Source: Undaria pinnatifida (taxonomy: Eukaryota; Sar; Phaeophyceae; Laminariales; Alariaceae). From it: 64,000 nt of DNA. Under the pieces are notes generated by a model. It saw nothing but the letters and a program-made list of their open reading frames with translations. It was not told where the DNA came from and did not search any database. Where the stretch lies: NCBI GenBank assembly GCA_012845835.1, contig JABAKD010000018.1, forward strand, positions 2,302,616-2,366,615, read 5' to 3'. This document shows, one piece after another, positions 11,501-16,873 of the stretch. Both the position numbers and the translations under genes were made by a program. The number at the start of each line of letters is the position of its first letter. Position 1 is the first letter of the stretch.

Positions 11501-12193
11501 GCTCCGTCCCGGCGTGGTGGAGATGCGAGGGTCTATGGTCATACGACTACGACCATGCACAAACTGAGTACACCCTCGTGCTACCTTCTCGCTGTGCCTT
11601 CTGACGGTGGTATGGATTCACAGCAAGCGAGGTATGACGTTCTTGCGACGTGAACGGGAGGCAATTATATGGTGGCGTGTTTGTCCATGCTACCCCCCCT
11701 CTTCCCCTGTCATGATATCTTCTCGCTGTTCTTGAGGTTTACCAATAATGACAAGACCCCAACCCCCAGCCACCCTCATGTTTCCTTCCTGTGGTAGTGA
11801 TTTGTAATTTAGCGAAGCATGGCGTTTTTGTCAACGTCAGGGAAAACGCAAGGCAAAGTCGATGAGGCATTCGTGACGCTGCCCTCCCCCCCCCCCCCCT
11901 CCCCCCCCCCCCCCACCCCTTATGTTACCCTTTCGCAGCGCCTAACTCTCTTCCTAACCACGGCAATAATCCCCACCCCCCGCCCCCATATTGACCCCCT
12001 GACGTTTTTATCTTTTGATTGTTTCGACGCTCAGCGAGGCATGACGTTTTTGTCAACGTCAGCGAAGACGGGGGACAACGTCGAGGAGGCGTTCGTGACC
12101 CTTGCGAGGCGTATTCTGCAGGCGGGACAGGAACGACCTTCCGGGGACGCCGCCAAGCCCCACCGACTCCATGTGCGTCAGTCGCCTTTATAG
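1830..12193 (+). CDS. Rab-family small GTPase, 3' part of gene (three exons recovered)
   Basis: Spliced model: join(1830-1949, 8879-9001, 12035-12193), all phase 0. It gives 133 residues from the end of beta-3 to the stop. Seen directly: WDTAGQERY (G3/switch II), [17 protein letters not shown] (G4) and [13 protein letters not shown] (G5). Rab GTPases cycle between GTP and GDP forms and recruit effectors to membranes during vesicle traffic. The order and spacing fit the C-terminal two thirds of a roughly 200-residue Rab. The G1 P-loop and most of switch I are missing and should lie before base 1; a doubtful switch I remnant is at 1341-1401. The subfamily is unresolved; Rab2/4/14/11 are the closest in feel. 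The reading frame ends RLHVRQSPL without the usual C-terminal cysteines. The introns are about 6.9 and 3.0 kb and hold decayed copies of all three exons. Confidence 0.92.
1996..2040. repeat. Poly-C and poly-T run in Rab intron
   Basis: A C-run is followed by about 20 T. It is part of the intron segment that is duplicated together with exon A. Confidence 0.7.
2146..2310 (+). pseudogene. Ghost copy 1 of Rab exon A
   Basis: It matches exon A from the ATG ATG AAG codons through the donor and on into the intron (GTGAGTGGGT, then ATATCGGTTC). It has lost one base in the ATGATGAAG segment, gained bases in GACGTT[GTGTG]CC, and gained two G before CTAGAG. The first 20-odd bases of exon A (IWDTAGQE) are absent. 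It cannot be read through. Confidence 0.85.
2449..2546 (+). pseudogene. Ghost copy 2 of Rab exon A
   Basis: It starts at GTACGCGTCGATGGCGAAGA and follows exon A to GGGGCTAGAG. The codon after AAG GGG has become TAG, and the donor has decayed to GAG|GTTGGG. A SINE (2560-2855) lies directly behind it and splits this repeat unit. Confidence 0.85.
2560..2855 (+). mobile_element. tRNA-derived SINE, full copy
   Basis: The head has an A-box-like TGGCGTATCAGG and a B-box-like GTGAGTTTGAGCCC, as in a tRNA. The body runs through GTTAGCAATACTCC and GCGCGATAAAATTTGAAGGC to CTGTGACCACGG and AAGCTGGAAAGTAGAAGTG. Homologues: 815-985, 44590-45095, 59265-59575 (reverse), and diverged copies near 32110-32420 and 36829-37110. 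It is inserted within the third tandem unit of Rab exon A. Confidence 0.75.
3046..3150 (+). pseudogene. Ghost copy 3 of Rab exon A
   Basis: It begins ACGCGTCGGCGATGAAGACC and ends GCGGCTAGAG|GTGAGT, so the donor is still well formed. One G is lost in AAGGGTCG, which breaks the frame, and the VTNRGSFQ part is scrambled. It is preceded by the same intron block (CGATCTACGGCTGTAGA) that precedes the other copies. Confidence 0.8.
3163..3292 (+). repeat. C-run and dispersed TGCTCCGTCTCGAAAGGG repeat
   Basis: After a run of C, the segment TGCTCCGTCTCGAAAGGGAT continues into a CAAGCAACAAATGAGTACG block. The same roughly 85-bp unit occurs at 20738-20825 and, reversed, at 27558-27615. Its function is unknown. 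Confidence 0.6.
3470..3833 (-). mobile_element. MITE with ACGATAGAGGT termini, interrupted
   Basis: The left end is GTACAGTAGAGGTGCACC; the right end is CTTTATCGTATTAATAGCACGCG. The interior carries the family words ACTGATTTGGAGAAAAATAAAAC and TCCCATGG. Bases 3527-3626 are a separate short element (AACCCCTTTCC to AAAGGGGTTAA), so one MITE sits inside another. Confidence 0.6.
3527..3626 (-). mobile_element. About 100-bp mini-MITE (TTAACCCCTTT termini)
   Basis: The ends AACCCCTTT and AAAGGGGTTAA are inverted copies. The interior has GGAAACCCGTTTTTGG and GTGTAGGGAGGGGTTCGGGG. Other copies: 12325-12435, 17140-17227, 36628-36720, 42412-42497 and 42588-42930, plus tandem arrays at 22790-23200, 31055-31620 and 38530-38935. 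Confidence 0.6.
4173..4240 (-). repeat. Copy of the CAGCTGTGAG...GCAAGCTGCG dispersed repeat
   Basis: Read on the minus strand it has the family form: (ACGT)CAGC, GTGAGTTCGACGAATTT, then ACTCATCTTTGCAAGCTGCG. At least 14 copies occur in the window. 3834-4172 shows nothing recognisable. Confidence 0.65.
4543..4791 (+). mobile_element. MITE with ACGATAGAGGT termini
   Basis: The left end is TGCGATAGAGGTATACC and the right end ACCGCTATCGTAGCACGCGTC. The interior has GACGGGGCTCCTTAACCC, AAATCGTCGGAAAATACGCC and CAAATCAGCTTTTGGGAGAG. No coding capacity. Confidence 0.75.
4828..5300 (-). repeat. AAGCCGCCTTATTTATTCC minisatellite array
   Basis: About ten units of 40-50 bp of the form ACCGCCTTATAGGGGGAAGC followed by CGCCTTATTTATTCC. 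It is the reverse complement of the array at 34600-35420. Confidence 0.85.
5333..5436 (+). repeat. Direct duplication of about 48 bp
   Basis: The words ATGTACTTACAAATATACC and TTGTCTATATGTACGATTTG occur twice in tandem. Confidence 0.8.
5459..5519 (+). pseudogene. Ghost of Rab exon B, 5' part (copy 1)
   Basis: CGATGCCAACGCGGACCCTC then GATGCG, TTACGTTGTGGCCG matches exon B codons for [15 protein letters not shown]. The (TTG)n array starts just behind it. Confidence 0.75.
5521..5603 (+). repeat. (TTG)n microsatellite
   Basis: About 27 TTG repeats with one interruption (TAG). Confidence 0.95.
5650..5694 (+). pseudogene. Ghost of Rab exon B, 5' end (copy 2)
   Basis: GTTCAG then ACGTGGCGTAAGCACTTGGA and CGCCAGTGACGCC copies the acceptor and the AWRKHLDA codons, then similarity stops. 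A diverged copy of the GCAAGCTGCG repeat follows at about 5715-5768. Confidence 0.75.
6020..6110 (+). repeat. CAGCTCAG / GTGCCCTGCC-rich block
   Basis: Low-complexity AGCTCAGCTC and GCCGTGCAGTGCCG words, matching the larger blocks at 18565-18740 and 18842-18965. Confidence 0.55.
6343..6392 (+). pseudogene. Ghost of Rab exon B, acceptor side (copy 3)
   Basis: TTTTTTTGGTCAATTTTCAG then AATTTGCGCAAGCACTTA resembles the acceptor tract and the first codons of exon B. Weak but placed like the others. Confidence 0.5.
6469..6487. repeat. Poly-C run
   Basis: About 19 uninterrupted C. Confidence 0.9.
6523..7180 (+). mobile_element. About 600-bp dispersed element, copy 1, with internal tandem repeat
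   Basis: Four 49-bp units at 6523-6710 (GTTGGCGTTGGTTGGAAACG, CTGTAAAACATTATATGCAT) lead into a unique part containing ATTGTGCGGGGTGGAG, CGAGGCAGTTACATAGTA, CGAGCGGTTCTTGGAAGGAT and AAAACCCGACGTGCTCC. Other copies: 10197-11572 (split by a hAT element) and 33751-34250. No long reading frame; probably non-autonomous. Confidence 0.75.
7183..7230. repeat. C-rich run
   Basis: Almost pure C with a few T and G. It lies directly before ghost exon B copy 4, in the place where exon B itself has its C-rich tract. Confidence 0.85.
7230..7318 (+). pseudogene. Ghost of Rab exon B, 5' part (copy 4)
   Basis: TCAAATTGCAG then GCTTGACTTGACGTAAGCCT, TTGGACGCCACTGAACCTCG and GTTCCGTTGTGTCCGGAAAC matches the acceptor and the [17 protein letters not shown] codons with insertions. 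Placed after a C-run, as exon B is. Confidence 0.75.
7425..7920 (+). other. Intronic stretch without a recognised feature
   Basis: A T-run with CATTTTTCAG at about 7440 may be another decayed acceptor. Beyond that I see no exon copy or repeat family. Confidence 0.4.
7961..8012 (-). repeat. Copy of the CAGCTGTGAG...GCAAGCTGCG repeat
   Basis: The minus strand reads GACAGCTGTGAGTTCGACAA, then CATCTTCGCAAAAGCTGCGTG. Confidence 0.65.
8298..8356 (+). pseudogene. Ghost of Rab exon B (copy 5)
   Basis: ACGCTTGGACGCCAACGCGG then GCCCTCGATGTGGATTCGTC and ATGGCCGTGAAC copies the [17 protein letters not shown] stretch with gaps. Confidence 0.75.
8395..8460 (+). repeat. Copy of the CTGTGAG...GCAAGCTGCG repeat
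   Basis: CACCTGTGAGATCCAAAAGT then TTTGCAAGCTGCGTG. Confidence 0.55.
8480..8835 (+). pseudogene. Ghost of Rab exon B (copy 6), split by a MITE
   Basis: The left half is GCCAGTTTGCAG then ACTTGGCGCACGCACTACG; the right half is GGCAACGCGGGCCCTCGATG. Bases 8539-8796 between them are a MITE. The two halves join in the same order as in copy 5, which dates the insertion after the exon duplication. Confidence 0.7.
8539..8796 (+). mobile_element. 258-bp MITE with GAGCCATCCCACG termini
   Basis: It runs from GAGCCATCCCACGATGGGAG to ACCGTGGGATGACTC, with internal inverted words GTTCCTCA.TTGAGGAGCTC. The same family is at 29042-29334, 29567-29840, 48763-49055, 50277-50524 and 56946-57202. Here the 4-bp flanks do not match. 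Confidence 0.8.
8879..9001 (+). CDS. Rab exon B: NKSD (G4) exon
   Basis: Forty-one codons, [14 protein letters not shown] through [10 protein letters not shown] to EGMAYAKE. The acceptor is a run of C, then TTCAATTTTCAG|GCT; the donor is AAAGAG|GTAACT. It joins exon A in frame (SFQGLE-AWRKHLD), matching the Rab alpha-3/beta-5 region. NKSD gives guanine specificity in the family. At least six upstream ghosts copy its 5' end and two downstream ghosts copy its 3' end. Confidence 0.93.
9307..9405 (+). pseudogene. Ghost of Rab exon B, 3' half (copy 7)
   Basis: In the exon frame it reads VAGK, stop, [19 protein letters not shown] against [28 protein letters not shown] falls where the NKSD motif should be. 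Only the 3' half of the exon is copied. Confidence 0.85.
9526..9597 (+). repeat. Copy of the CAGCTGTGAG...GCAAGCTGCG repeat
   Basis: CGTCAGCTGTGAGTTCGAGG, TTTAGGGTCGATACTCG, then TTGCAAGCTGCG. Just upstream, short GTAGGTTTGTACCTT tandem words fill 9410-9490. Confidence 0.75.
9816..9897 (+). pseudogene. Ghost of Rab exon B, 3' half (copy 8)
   Basis: GGCGTTCCTTCGTGGCCGGG, GAGGAACAGGAGGTTTC, then ATGGCGTACGCAAAAAGAGG followed by TACTAA. An internal deletion and one extra A break the frame; the donor region is still recognisable. Confidence 0.8.
10029..10114 (+). pseudogene. Ghost of Rab exon C, 5' part (copy 1)
   Basis: In frame it reads RGITLL, stop, [16 protein letters not shown] against [23 protein letters not shown]. 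It is upstream of the true exon and begins with the acceptor side (TCGACTCTTAACGAGGC). Confidence 0.85.
10392..10399. repeat. 8-bp target duplication, left
   Basis: CTGGTAGC; identical to 11261-11268 on the other side of the hAT-type element. Confidence 0.9.
10400..11260. mobile_element. 861-bp non-autonomous hAT-type transposon
   Basis: Perfect 19-bp terminal inverted repeats (TAGGGCTGTGAGTTGGCTG and its complement at the right end) flanked by an 8-bp direct repeat CTGGTAGC. An 8-bp duplication and TAGGG/CAGGG-type ends are characteristic of the hAT superfamily. No transposase frame is present, so it must be moved in trans. The interior includes a GC-rich block at 11099-11192 made of CCTCCGGCGGCGCC-like words. 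Confidence 0.9.
11099..11192. repeat. GC-rich palindromic tandem block inside the hAT element
   Basis: Repeated GGCGCCTCCGGCGG and CTCCGGGGGCGCCTCCAGCG words could fold into strong hairpins. Confidence 0.75.
11261..11268. repeat. 8-bp target duplication, right
   Basis: CTGGTAGC, matching 10392-10399. Confidence 0.9.
11810..11885 (+). pseudogene. Copy of Rab exon C with an open frame (copy 2)
   Basis: The acceptor TTTAG|CGA is followed in frame by [20 protein letters not shown] and VTL, against [20 protein letters not shown]. There is no stop, but the G5 motif SAK has become SGK. The similarity ends in a long C-run with no donor or coding tail. Most likely a decaying copy; an alternative exon is possible but would alter the base-binding loop. 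Confidence 0.7.
12035..12193 (+). CDS. Rab exon C: SAK (G5) exon and C-terminus
   Basis: Fifty-two codons plus TAG, from [20 protein letters not shown] through [20 protein letters not shown] to RLHVRQSPL. The acceptor is TTTCGACGCTCAG|CGA. It follows exon B in frame ([20 protein letters not shown]). The tail lacks the CC or CXC needed for geranylgeranylation in typical Rabs. A weak donor-like CAT|GTGCGT at about 12172 could lead to a further exon that I cannot identify. Confidence 0.9.
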   Translation, partial: RGMTFLSTSAKTGDNVEEAFVTLARRILQAGQERPSGDAAKPHRLHVRQSPL

Positions 12194-12196
12194 TAC

Positions 12197-12233
12197 GGGG
12201 GGGGCGGGGGCGGGGGCGGGGGCGGGGGGAGGG
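12197..12233 (+). repeat. GGGGGC repeat, G-quadruplex candidate
   Basis: Five or more G-runs separated by single C begin four bases after the Rab stop. Four or more closely spaced G-tracts fit a G-quadruplex. In the 3' UTR or 3' flank it could slow polymerase; this is inference. Confidence 0.7.
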
Positions 12234-12299
12234 TACGGTTTAATGACCCATGCTACGATCGTGGCTAGCACGTTTTTTTTTTTTTCATGTTTCATGAAT

Positions 12300-12475
12300 A
12301 CGTCAGCTGTGAGTTTGATCAATTTTTAACCCCTTTAGAGCTTAGAGCCCCGAAATCCCCCCCCCCCGTACTAATTCCACGTCATTGCCCACTCCCCCCC
12401 CCCCCCCAAACGTTTTCCAGTTGTAAAAGGGTTATGGGTCGATACTCATCTTTGCAAGCTGCGTGGTACTTTTGG
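12300..12475 (+). repeat. CAGCTGTGAG repeat interrupted by a mini-MITE
   Basis: CGTCAGCTGTGAGTTTGATC ends at about 12326 and TGGGTCGATACTCATCTTTG resumes at about 12436. The TTAACCCCTTTAGAG element fills the gap. Confidence 0.7.
12325..12435 (+). mobile_element. Mini-MITE (TTAACCCCTTT termini)
   Basis: TTAACCCCTTTAGAGC to TTCCAGTTGTAAAAGGGTTA, with two long C-runs inside. Nested in the previous repeat. Confidence 0.65.
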
Positions 12476-12633
12476 GTCGCGCGTTTTTTCACTCTTTCAA
12501 GGTATACGAATCCCCTGGATTTGTTAGAAATGCGATTTCGGCAGGTTTCCTCTTTGTCCATGAGGTGTTCTGGCTTAAGGGGGGCGTAGGAAAGGTGTTT
12601 CGGGGGCTGACCCATGCTACGAGAAGGGTAGCA

Positions 12634-12800
12634 CTTGTTGTTGTTGTTGTTGTTGTTGTTGATGTTGTGGTTGTTGTTGTTGTCGTTGTTGTCGTTGTTG
12701 TTGTTGTTGCTGTTGCTGTTGTTGTTGTTTCGAATACGTCAGCCGTGGCTTCGATCATTTTAAGGGTCGATACTCATCTTTGGAAGCTGCGTGATACACC
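12634..12800 (+). repeat. (TTG)n microsatellite followed by a CAGC(C/T)GTG repeat copy
   Basis: TTG repeats with GAT and GTC variants to 12729, then CGTCAGCCGTGGCTTCGATC and GTCGATACTCATCTTTGGAA at 12736-12800. Confidence 0.85.
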
Positions 12801-12904
12801 GGCCCCTCGTTTTTACCAACAGGCGTATTATCCTCTGAGTACGTATGGCTCATATGGATGTCAGGGTGTACATCAACAACGATTTTTTTTTTTTTCTTGC
12901 CATT

Positions 12905-13825
12905 GGGTTTGCTGACTGAAGGGGACAAACTAGTTGGAATTGGTGTGAGTAAATGTGGGATCTGTACGGCATAGATCCTGCCCAACGAATCATACCGATC
13001 GATTTAGGATCTAGGTGATCTTGATTGTGATCTGTTGGACGTGTGACTTTTTTCGAGTCGACCCCTTTAGAATTTTTACCCATACCCGTGTTTTCGGGAG
13101 CACTTTGTTGGAATTGGTGCGGGTAGATAGTGGAATCTGTACGACACAGATCCTGCCCAACGAATCATAGCGATCGATTTAGGATCTAGGTGATCTTGAT
13201 CGTGATCTGTTCGACGCGTGACTTATTTCGAGTCGACCCCTTTAGAATTTTTACCCATACCCGTGTTTTCGGGAGCACTTTGTTGGAATTGGTGCGGGTA
13301 GATAGTGGAATCTGTACGACACAGATCCTGCCCAACGAATCATAGCGATCGATTTAGGATCTAGGTGATCTTGATCGTGATCTGTTCGACGCGTGACTTA
13401 TTTCGAGTTGACCCCTTTACAATTGTTATCCATACCCGTGTTTTGGGGAACACCTTGTTGGAATTGGTTCGGGTAGATAGTGGGATCTGTACGACACAGA
13501 TCCTGCCCAACGAATTATACCGATCGATTTAGGATCTAGAGTATCTAGGTCGTGACCCGCCCGATGTGTGACTTATTTTGGAGTTGAGCCCTTTAGAATT
13601 GTACCCGTATTTTTGGGGAACAACTAGTTGTGATTGGTGTGGGTAGAAGTGGGATCTGTACGACACAGATCCTGCCCAATGAATTATACCTATCGATTTA
13701 GGATCTAGATGATCTAGGTCGTGATCTGTCCGATGTGTGACTTATCTGGAGTTGAGCCCTTTAGAAATGTACCCATACCCGTGTTTTGGGGAACGGCGGT
13801 TTGGGATTTGTGTGGGTTGGAGGGT
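12905..13825 (+). repeat. Satellite array, unit about 174 bp
   Basis: Unit starts (TTGGAATTGG-type) fall at about 12934, 13108, 13282, 13458, 13627 and 13800. Each unit has TCTGTACGACACAGATCCTG, CGATCGATTTAGGATCTAGG and a TACCCATACCCGTGTTTT end. Units 2 and 3 are nearly identical and the outer ones diverge, as expected when recombination homogenises an array's centre. Confidence 0.95.
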
Positions 13826-13959
13826 TACAGGGCTCGCATTGTTTTTGAAGTAAAAAGCTCATGTGCGTTGGACTGTCAATGCTGTTGTAATAGTACCGTT
13901 GATGTTGTTACGCTCTTGGCGTTTGTGATATTTTGTTCACGTTGGAATACCGTTCCTGG

Positions 13960-14265
13960 CGTCATGCCGTTGCTCGACACTATCTGCTGCCGTGGTGGTT
14001 GTACTGCACTTGTGCTGTTGCACTGCTGGTTGCTCTGCGCGCTCTTGTTTCTTCCCGTTCTCTTTTTGCTCTGCCGCTCGCCTGCTGTGAGGCTTTTGCT
14101 TGATCTCCTGCTGTGCTAGTCTGCTGGATAATGGTGATCTGCTTTGCTCTGCTGTCGTGCTGCTTTTGCCTGGTCTGCTGCTCTGCTTTGCTTGATCTGC
14201 TGCTCTTGCGTGCTCTGCTGAGGTGCTGCTATGCTGCACAGCTGCTCTGCCTGCTCTGATTTCTC
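13960..14265 (+). repeat. CTGCT-rich low complexity
   Basis: Degenerate CTGCT, TGCTCTGCT and CTTGCT words. The frames across it are Leu/Cys-rich and not convincing as protein. Confidence 0.7.
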
Positions 14266-14379
14266 TGCTCGCTTTACCGTTCTACCTTTTCAACTCCGCT
14301 TGTTCTCAGGGCACTCCACACCCTCAAGGCTCCCAGGACTGCTGCTAACAGCCGACAGCGGCCGATGGATACAAGCGAT

Positions 14380-14980
14380 GGTCTCGGGGAGAGGGCTGGG
14401 AGGGGGCGGGCGGAAAAGGGAAGGAAGTAGTCTTTCTTTTTTCGACGATAAAAAAAAGAATTCCGGGGTGTCGGGGGAGGCGGCACTTGGAGGCAGGGGG
14501 GGGGGGCGGAGGGGGGGTATTAGTGGTGGGTTGGGGGGGGGGGTTGGTCCTTCTAACTATTAGGAAAACGGGGGGCGAGGGGCGGAGAGGGTTTGTCCTT
14601 CGTGGGGTCCTTCGAGCTACCAGAAGGGCGCGGGGGTCAGAAGAGGGGCGTTCTTGGCGATGTCCTCCTAGCTAGCAGGAGGAGGCGGGAAGTGGCGGGG
14701 GTGGGGGGGCGGGGGGGAAGCTTTATCCTCCCTTTTTGATTGGCGGCGATTGTTGTTTCGCTTTCTCTTCTTTCTTGAAGGGCGCTTTTTGGGGCGTGTA
14801 TCGGACGAACGCCAGCCGAGGATGACGGCTGGCTATTATAACTCTTTTCGGAAGTGTCACCCATTTTGTGGCCTCGTTTGTATGTTTATTTGTTCTTTTT
14901 GAGGTCGGGAGGGGGGATGGATTAAGGAGGGGGGTGCGGGTGGGGGAGTGTACTTGGGGGGGGTTAGGGGCGGGATTGCT
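14380..14980 (+). repeat. G-rich low complexity
   Basis: Many G-runs of 5 to 10 alternate with short words such as TCCTTCTAACTA and TCCTCCTAGCTAGCAGGAGG. No convincing gene. Confidence 0.6.
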
Positions 14981-15790
14981 TGCCATGGATGTAGCTCGGC
15001 CCTTAACGATGTTTGGACCTGAACAGAGGCGGTGGAGGCAGTGGAAGCAGTGGGTGGCGATGGGGGTTTTGTTTTTTTTCGAGGCTATTGGTGGGATGGA
15101 GTTGGGTGTTCAATCACCGCCTATCCTAGTCCGGTCGTCCCCCTTTTTTATATGTAAAGGCTTTGGTGCTTGAGCGCGGTCTTCTTTTCCCCCCTCCCCC
15201 ACCCCACTCCGGTGTTCTATTTCTCTTCCGTCATCTCTTGCTTTCGATTTTGGGCGGGGGGCAAGTGTTACCTTCTGTATGTGTGTTGCCCCCCTCGTTC
15301 GCGAACGATTGCGCTCGGTTTCTGTTTTTCGCAGTACCCTCCCCCGCCTAGTCCGACAACCAAATTTCATCAGCCGTCGGCCATCAACCGCCAACCATCG
15401 TTGTTTGCGTGTCTGCTGGGGTGCGTGGTGCGTGCGTGCGAGATATTATAACCCGCGGGCGCTTGTTTTTTAACGGACATCAACAGAAGAAATATTTTGT
15501 TGTTTTATGTTGTTTTTGATCCCCCTCACGGGGAAGAACGTTACCTGGCATTTTACCCTCTGGTACCCTGATACCCTGCTTCATATTTTTTAGCTAATAA
15601 AAGAAGACACTTCAGCTGTGGAATCGACACGCGCGGTTCTTCGACCGCGTGTGCCAATTCGAGTCTCAGCTCATGAAGGATCTGTCATAGCAATCGGTGC
15701 CTCCCTGTGTGATACTGGTATCCTATTAATAGTACAAGGGTCAACAAGACGATGTGACAAAGAGACGGTCAGCCTGCTTACCTATATGTC
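14980..15790 (+). other. Stretch without a recognised gene
   Basis: A short open frame near 14990 (MDVARPLTMFGPEQ then RRWRQWKQW) and one near 15630 (RFFDRVCQFESQLMKDLS) look faintly protein-like but have no family match that I know. A truncated CAGCTGTG repeat is at about 15607. Confidence 0.35.
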
Positions 15791-15804
15791 ATGATTGACT
15801 ATTG

Positions 15805-15981
15805 GGTGGAGTCGCCTTTGATGCCGCTCTCTTGGGGAAGAACAGTTGCGACGGCCTGCTGGGTGAGGTGGGACGCGCGCATCCCTGCTTTCTTTGTTCG
15901 CAGACCCGTCATGCTCATGACAAGAATAACCTACGACTGTTTCTGTGGCACGTCGAGAGGTGCTATTTCGTGGGGACGCGG
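15805..15981 (+). CDS. Candidate exon of an unidentified gene
   Basis: The frame GVAFDAALLGKNSCDGLLGE, then TRHAHDKNNLRLFLWHVER and CYFVGTR ends at CGG|GTATCG, phase 0. Thirty-six bases in the middle (GTGGGA to TTGTTCGCAG) have intron-like ends and are a multiple of three, so the frame is kept with or without them. The family is not recognised. It would be the second-last exon of a gene ending at 16378. The chance of a false call is high. Confidence 0.3.
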
Positions 15982-16021
15982 GTATCGCTTGCTACTACAC
16001 TACCACTATGAGGTATTAGTC

Positions 16022-16077
16022 TATTATACTACTACTGCACTGCTACTACTACTACTACTACTACTACTACTGCACTG

Positions 16078-16109
<32 letters not shown>

Positions 16110-16195
16110 GCTACTACCAATACTACTACTACCAATACTACTACTACCAATACTACTACTACCACCACCACCACCAGTGCTACTGCTATTACGAC
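16022..16195 (+). repeat. (ACT)n / (CTA)n microsatellite
   Basis: Long ACT repeat with CAATACT and ACC variants, just upstream of the candidate exon at 16220. Confidence 0.95.
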
Positions 16196-16219
16196 TAGCA
16201 CTTCCAGTTGTTGTTGTAG

Positions 16220-16378
16220 CCCTTCCCCGCGCGCGAGCCCGCGTTGCATGAGGTGTTGTACATGCATGCGCAGCGCATTCAAACTCCAGACAAGAAGCGC
16301 GGCGTATCCTGGTCGCTGTTCCCGATCCCCGACCTAATAATTATTCTTTCTGGCGGGAACTCCCAAGCACGGACCTAA
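16220..16378 (+). CDS. Candidate terminal exon of an unidentified gene
   Basis: After GTTGTTGTAG| the frame reads PFPAREPALHEVLYMHAQRI, then QTPDKKRGVSWSLFPIPDL and on to TAA, 52 codons. The first 30 codons are GC-ending and free of low complexity, unlike the surroundings. Phase 0 matches the donor at 15981. I do not recognise the family. About 300 bp separate its stop from the glycosyltransferase start. Confidence 0.33.
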   Translation, partial: PFPAREPALHEVLYMHAQRIQTPDKKRGVSWSLFPIPDLIIILSGGNSQART

Positions 16379-16678
16379 AGAGCGACAGTACCCCTGGGGA
16401 CACTCGCACATCCAAGGAGCCTACTATGCGGACACGAAGTGCCTAGGCACCTCAGAGCAAGAACAGCACACCAAAAGCACACCAGCCGTGGGGCATAAGC
16501 TGGATACTGGAAAGCTGCTGTGGTTGCTTTCTATTTAGTACCATAATCTTGTGGTACTTTTTTTTCAAGCACAGCGCTTTTAGAACAATCTTCACGTTCG
16601 AATACGTAGCTCTTGCTGCTGTCCTCCACTTCTGCATTGCCTTGAGGTAGCTTGGGTGCGCCGGCCAAGTGCTTCAAT

Positions 16679-16873
16679 ATGGCGCGGAGGCGGCGTGCGT
16701 CCCCTAAAAAGAGGGTGGGAGGGAGCCGCGTGGCAGTTAAGAAGGGGCTGCGTGTGCTGGTGCCATTCCTAGCCCTAACGTATGCGGTGGTGTTTTGGCG
16801 GAGCGGAGAGAAAGGAGGACGCGCAAGCGGCGCAATAGGTTTCGCTTCGAGCCAAGGTTGTTTCGGAGCACCG
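16679..16873 (+). CDS. GT8 exon 1: N-terminus and signal anchor
   Basis: ATG followed by MARRRRASPKKR and a hydrophobic stretch LRVLVPFLALTYAVVFW (residues 24-40), then RSGEKGG. This is the basic-then-hydrophobic order of a type II anchor. The donor is GCACCG|GTGAGT, phase 0. An upstream in-frame TTG is not needed. The phase fits exon 2 exactly, which supports the exon although the N-terminus is not conserved. Confidence 0.82.

Larger units (their letters stand above)
10197..11572 (+). mobile_element. About 600-bp dispersed element, copy 2, split by a hAT element
   Basis: The left part is 10197-10391 (GGTTGGCGTCGGTTGGCAAA to GGGAATGATCGCATCAC). The right part is 11269-11572 (ACGAGGCAGTTACATAGTAC to CATGCACAAACTGAGTAC). 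The intact order in copy 3 (33751-34250) shows that 10400-11260 was inserted later. Confidence 0.8.

Noticed and set aside
12463-12915. 150-codon frame with poly-Val
   Set aside because: The middle is the TTG microsatellite and the ends are repeat copies.
13721-14119. 132-codon + strand frame, Cys/Leu-rich
   Set aside because: It starts in the 174-bp satellite and runs into CTGCT low complexity.
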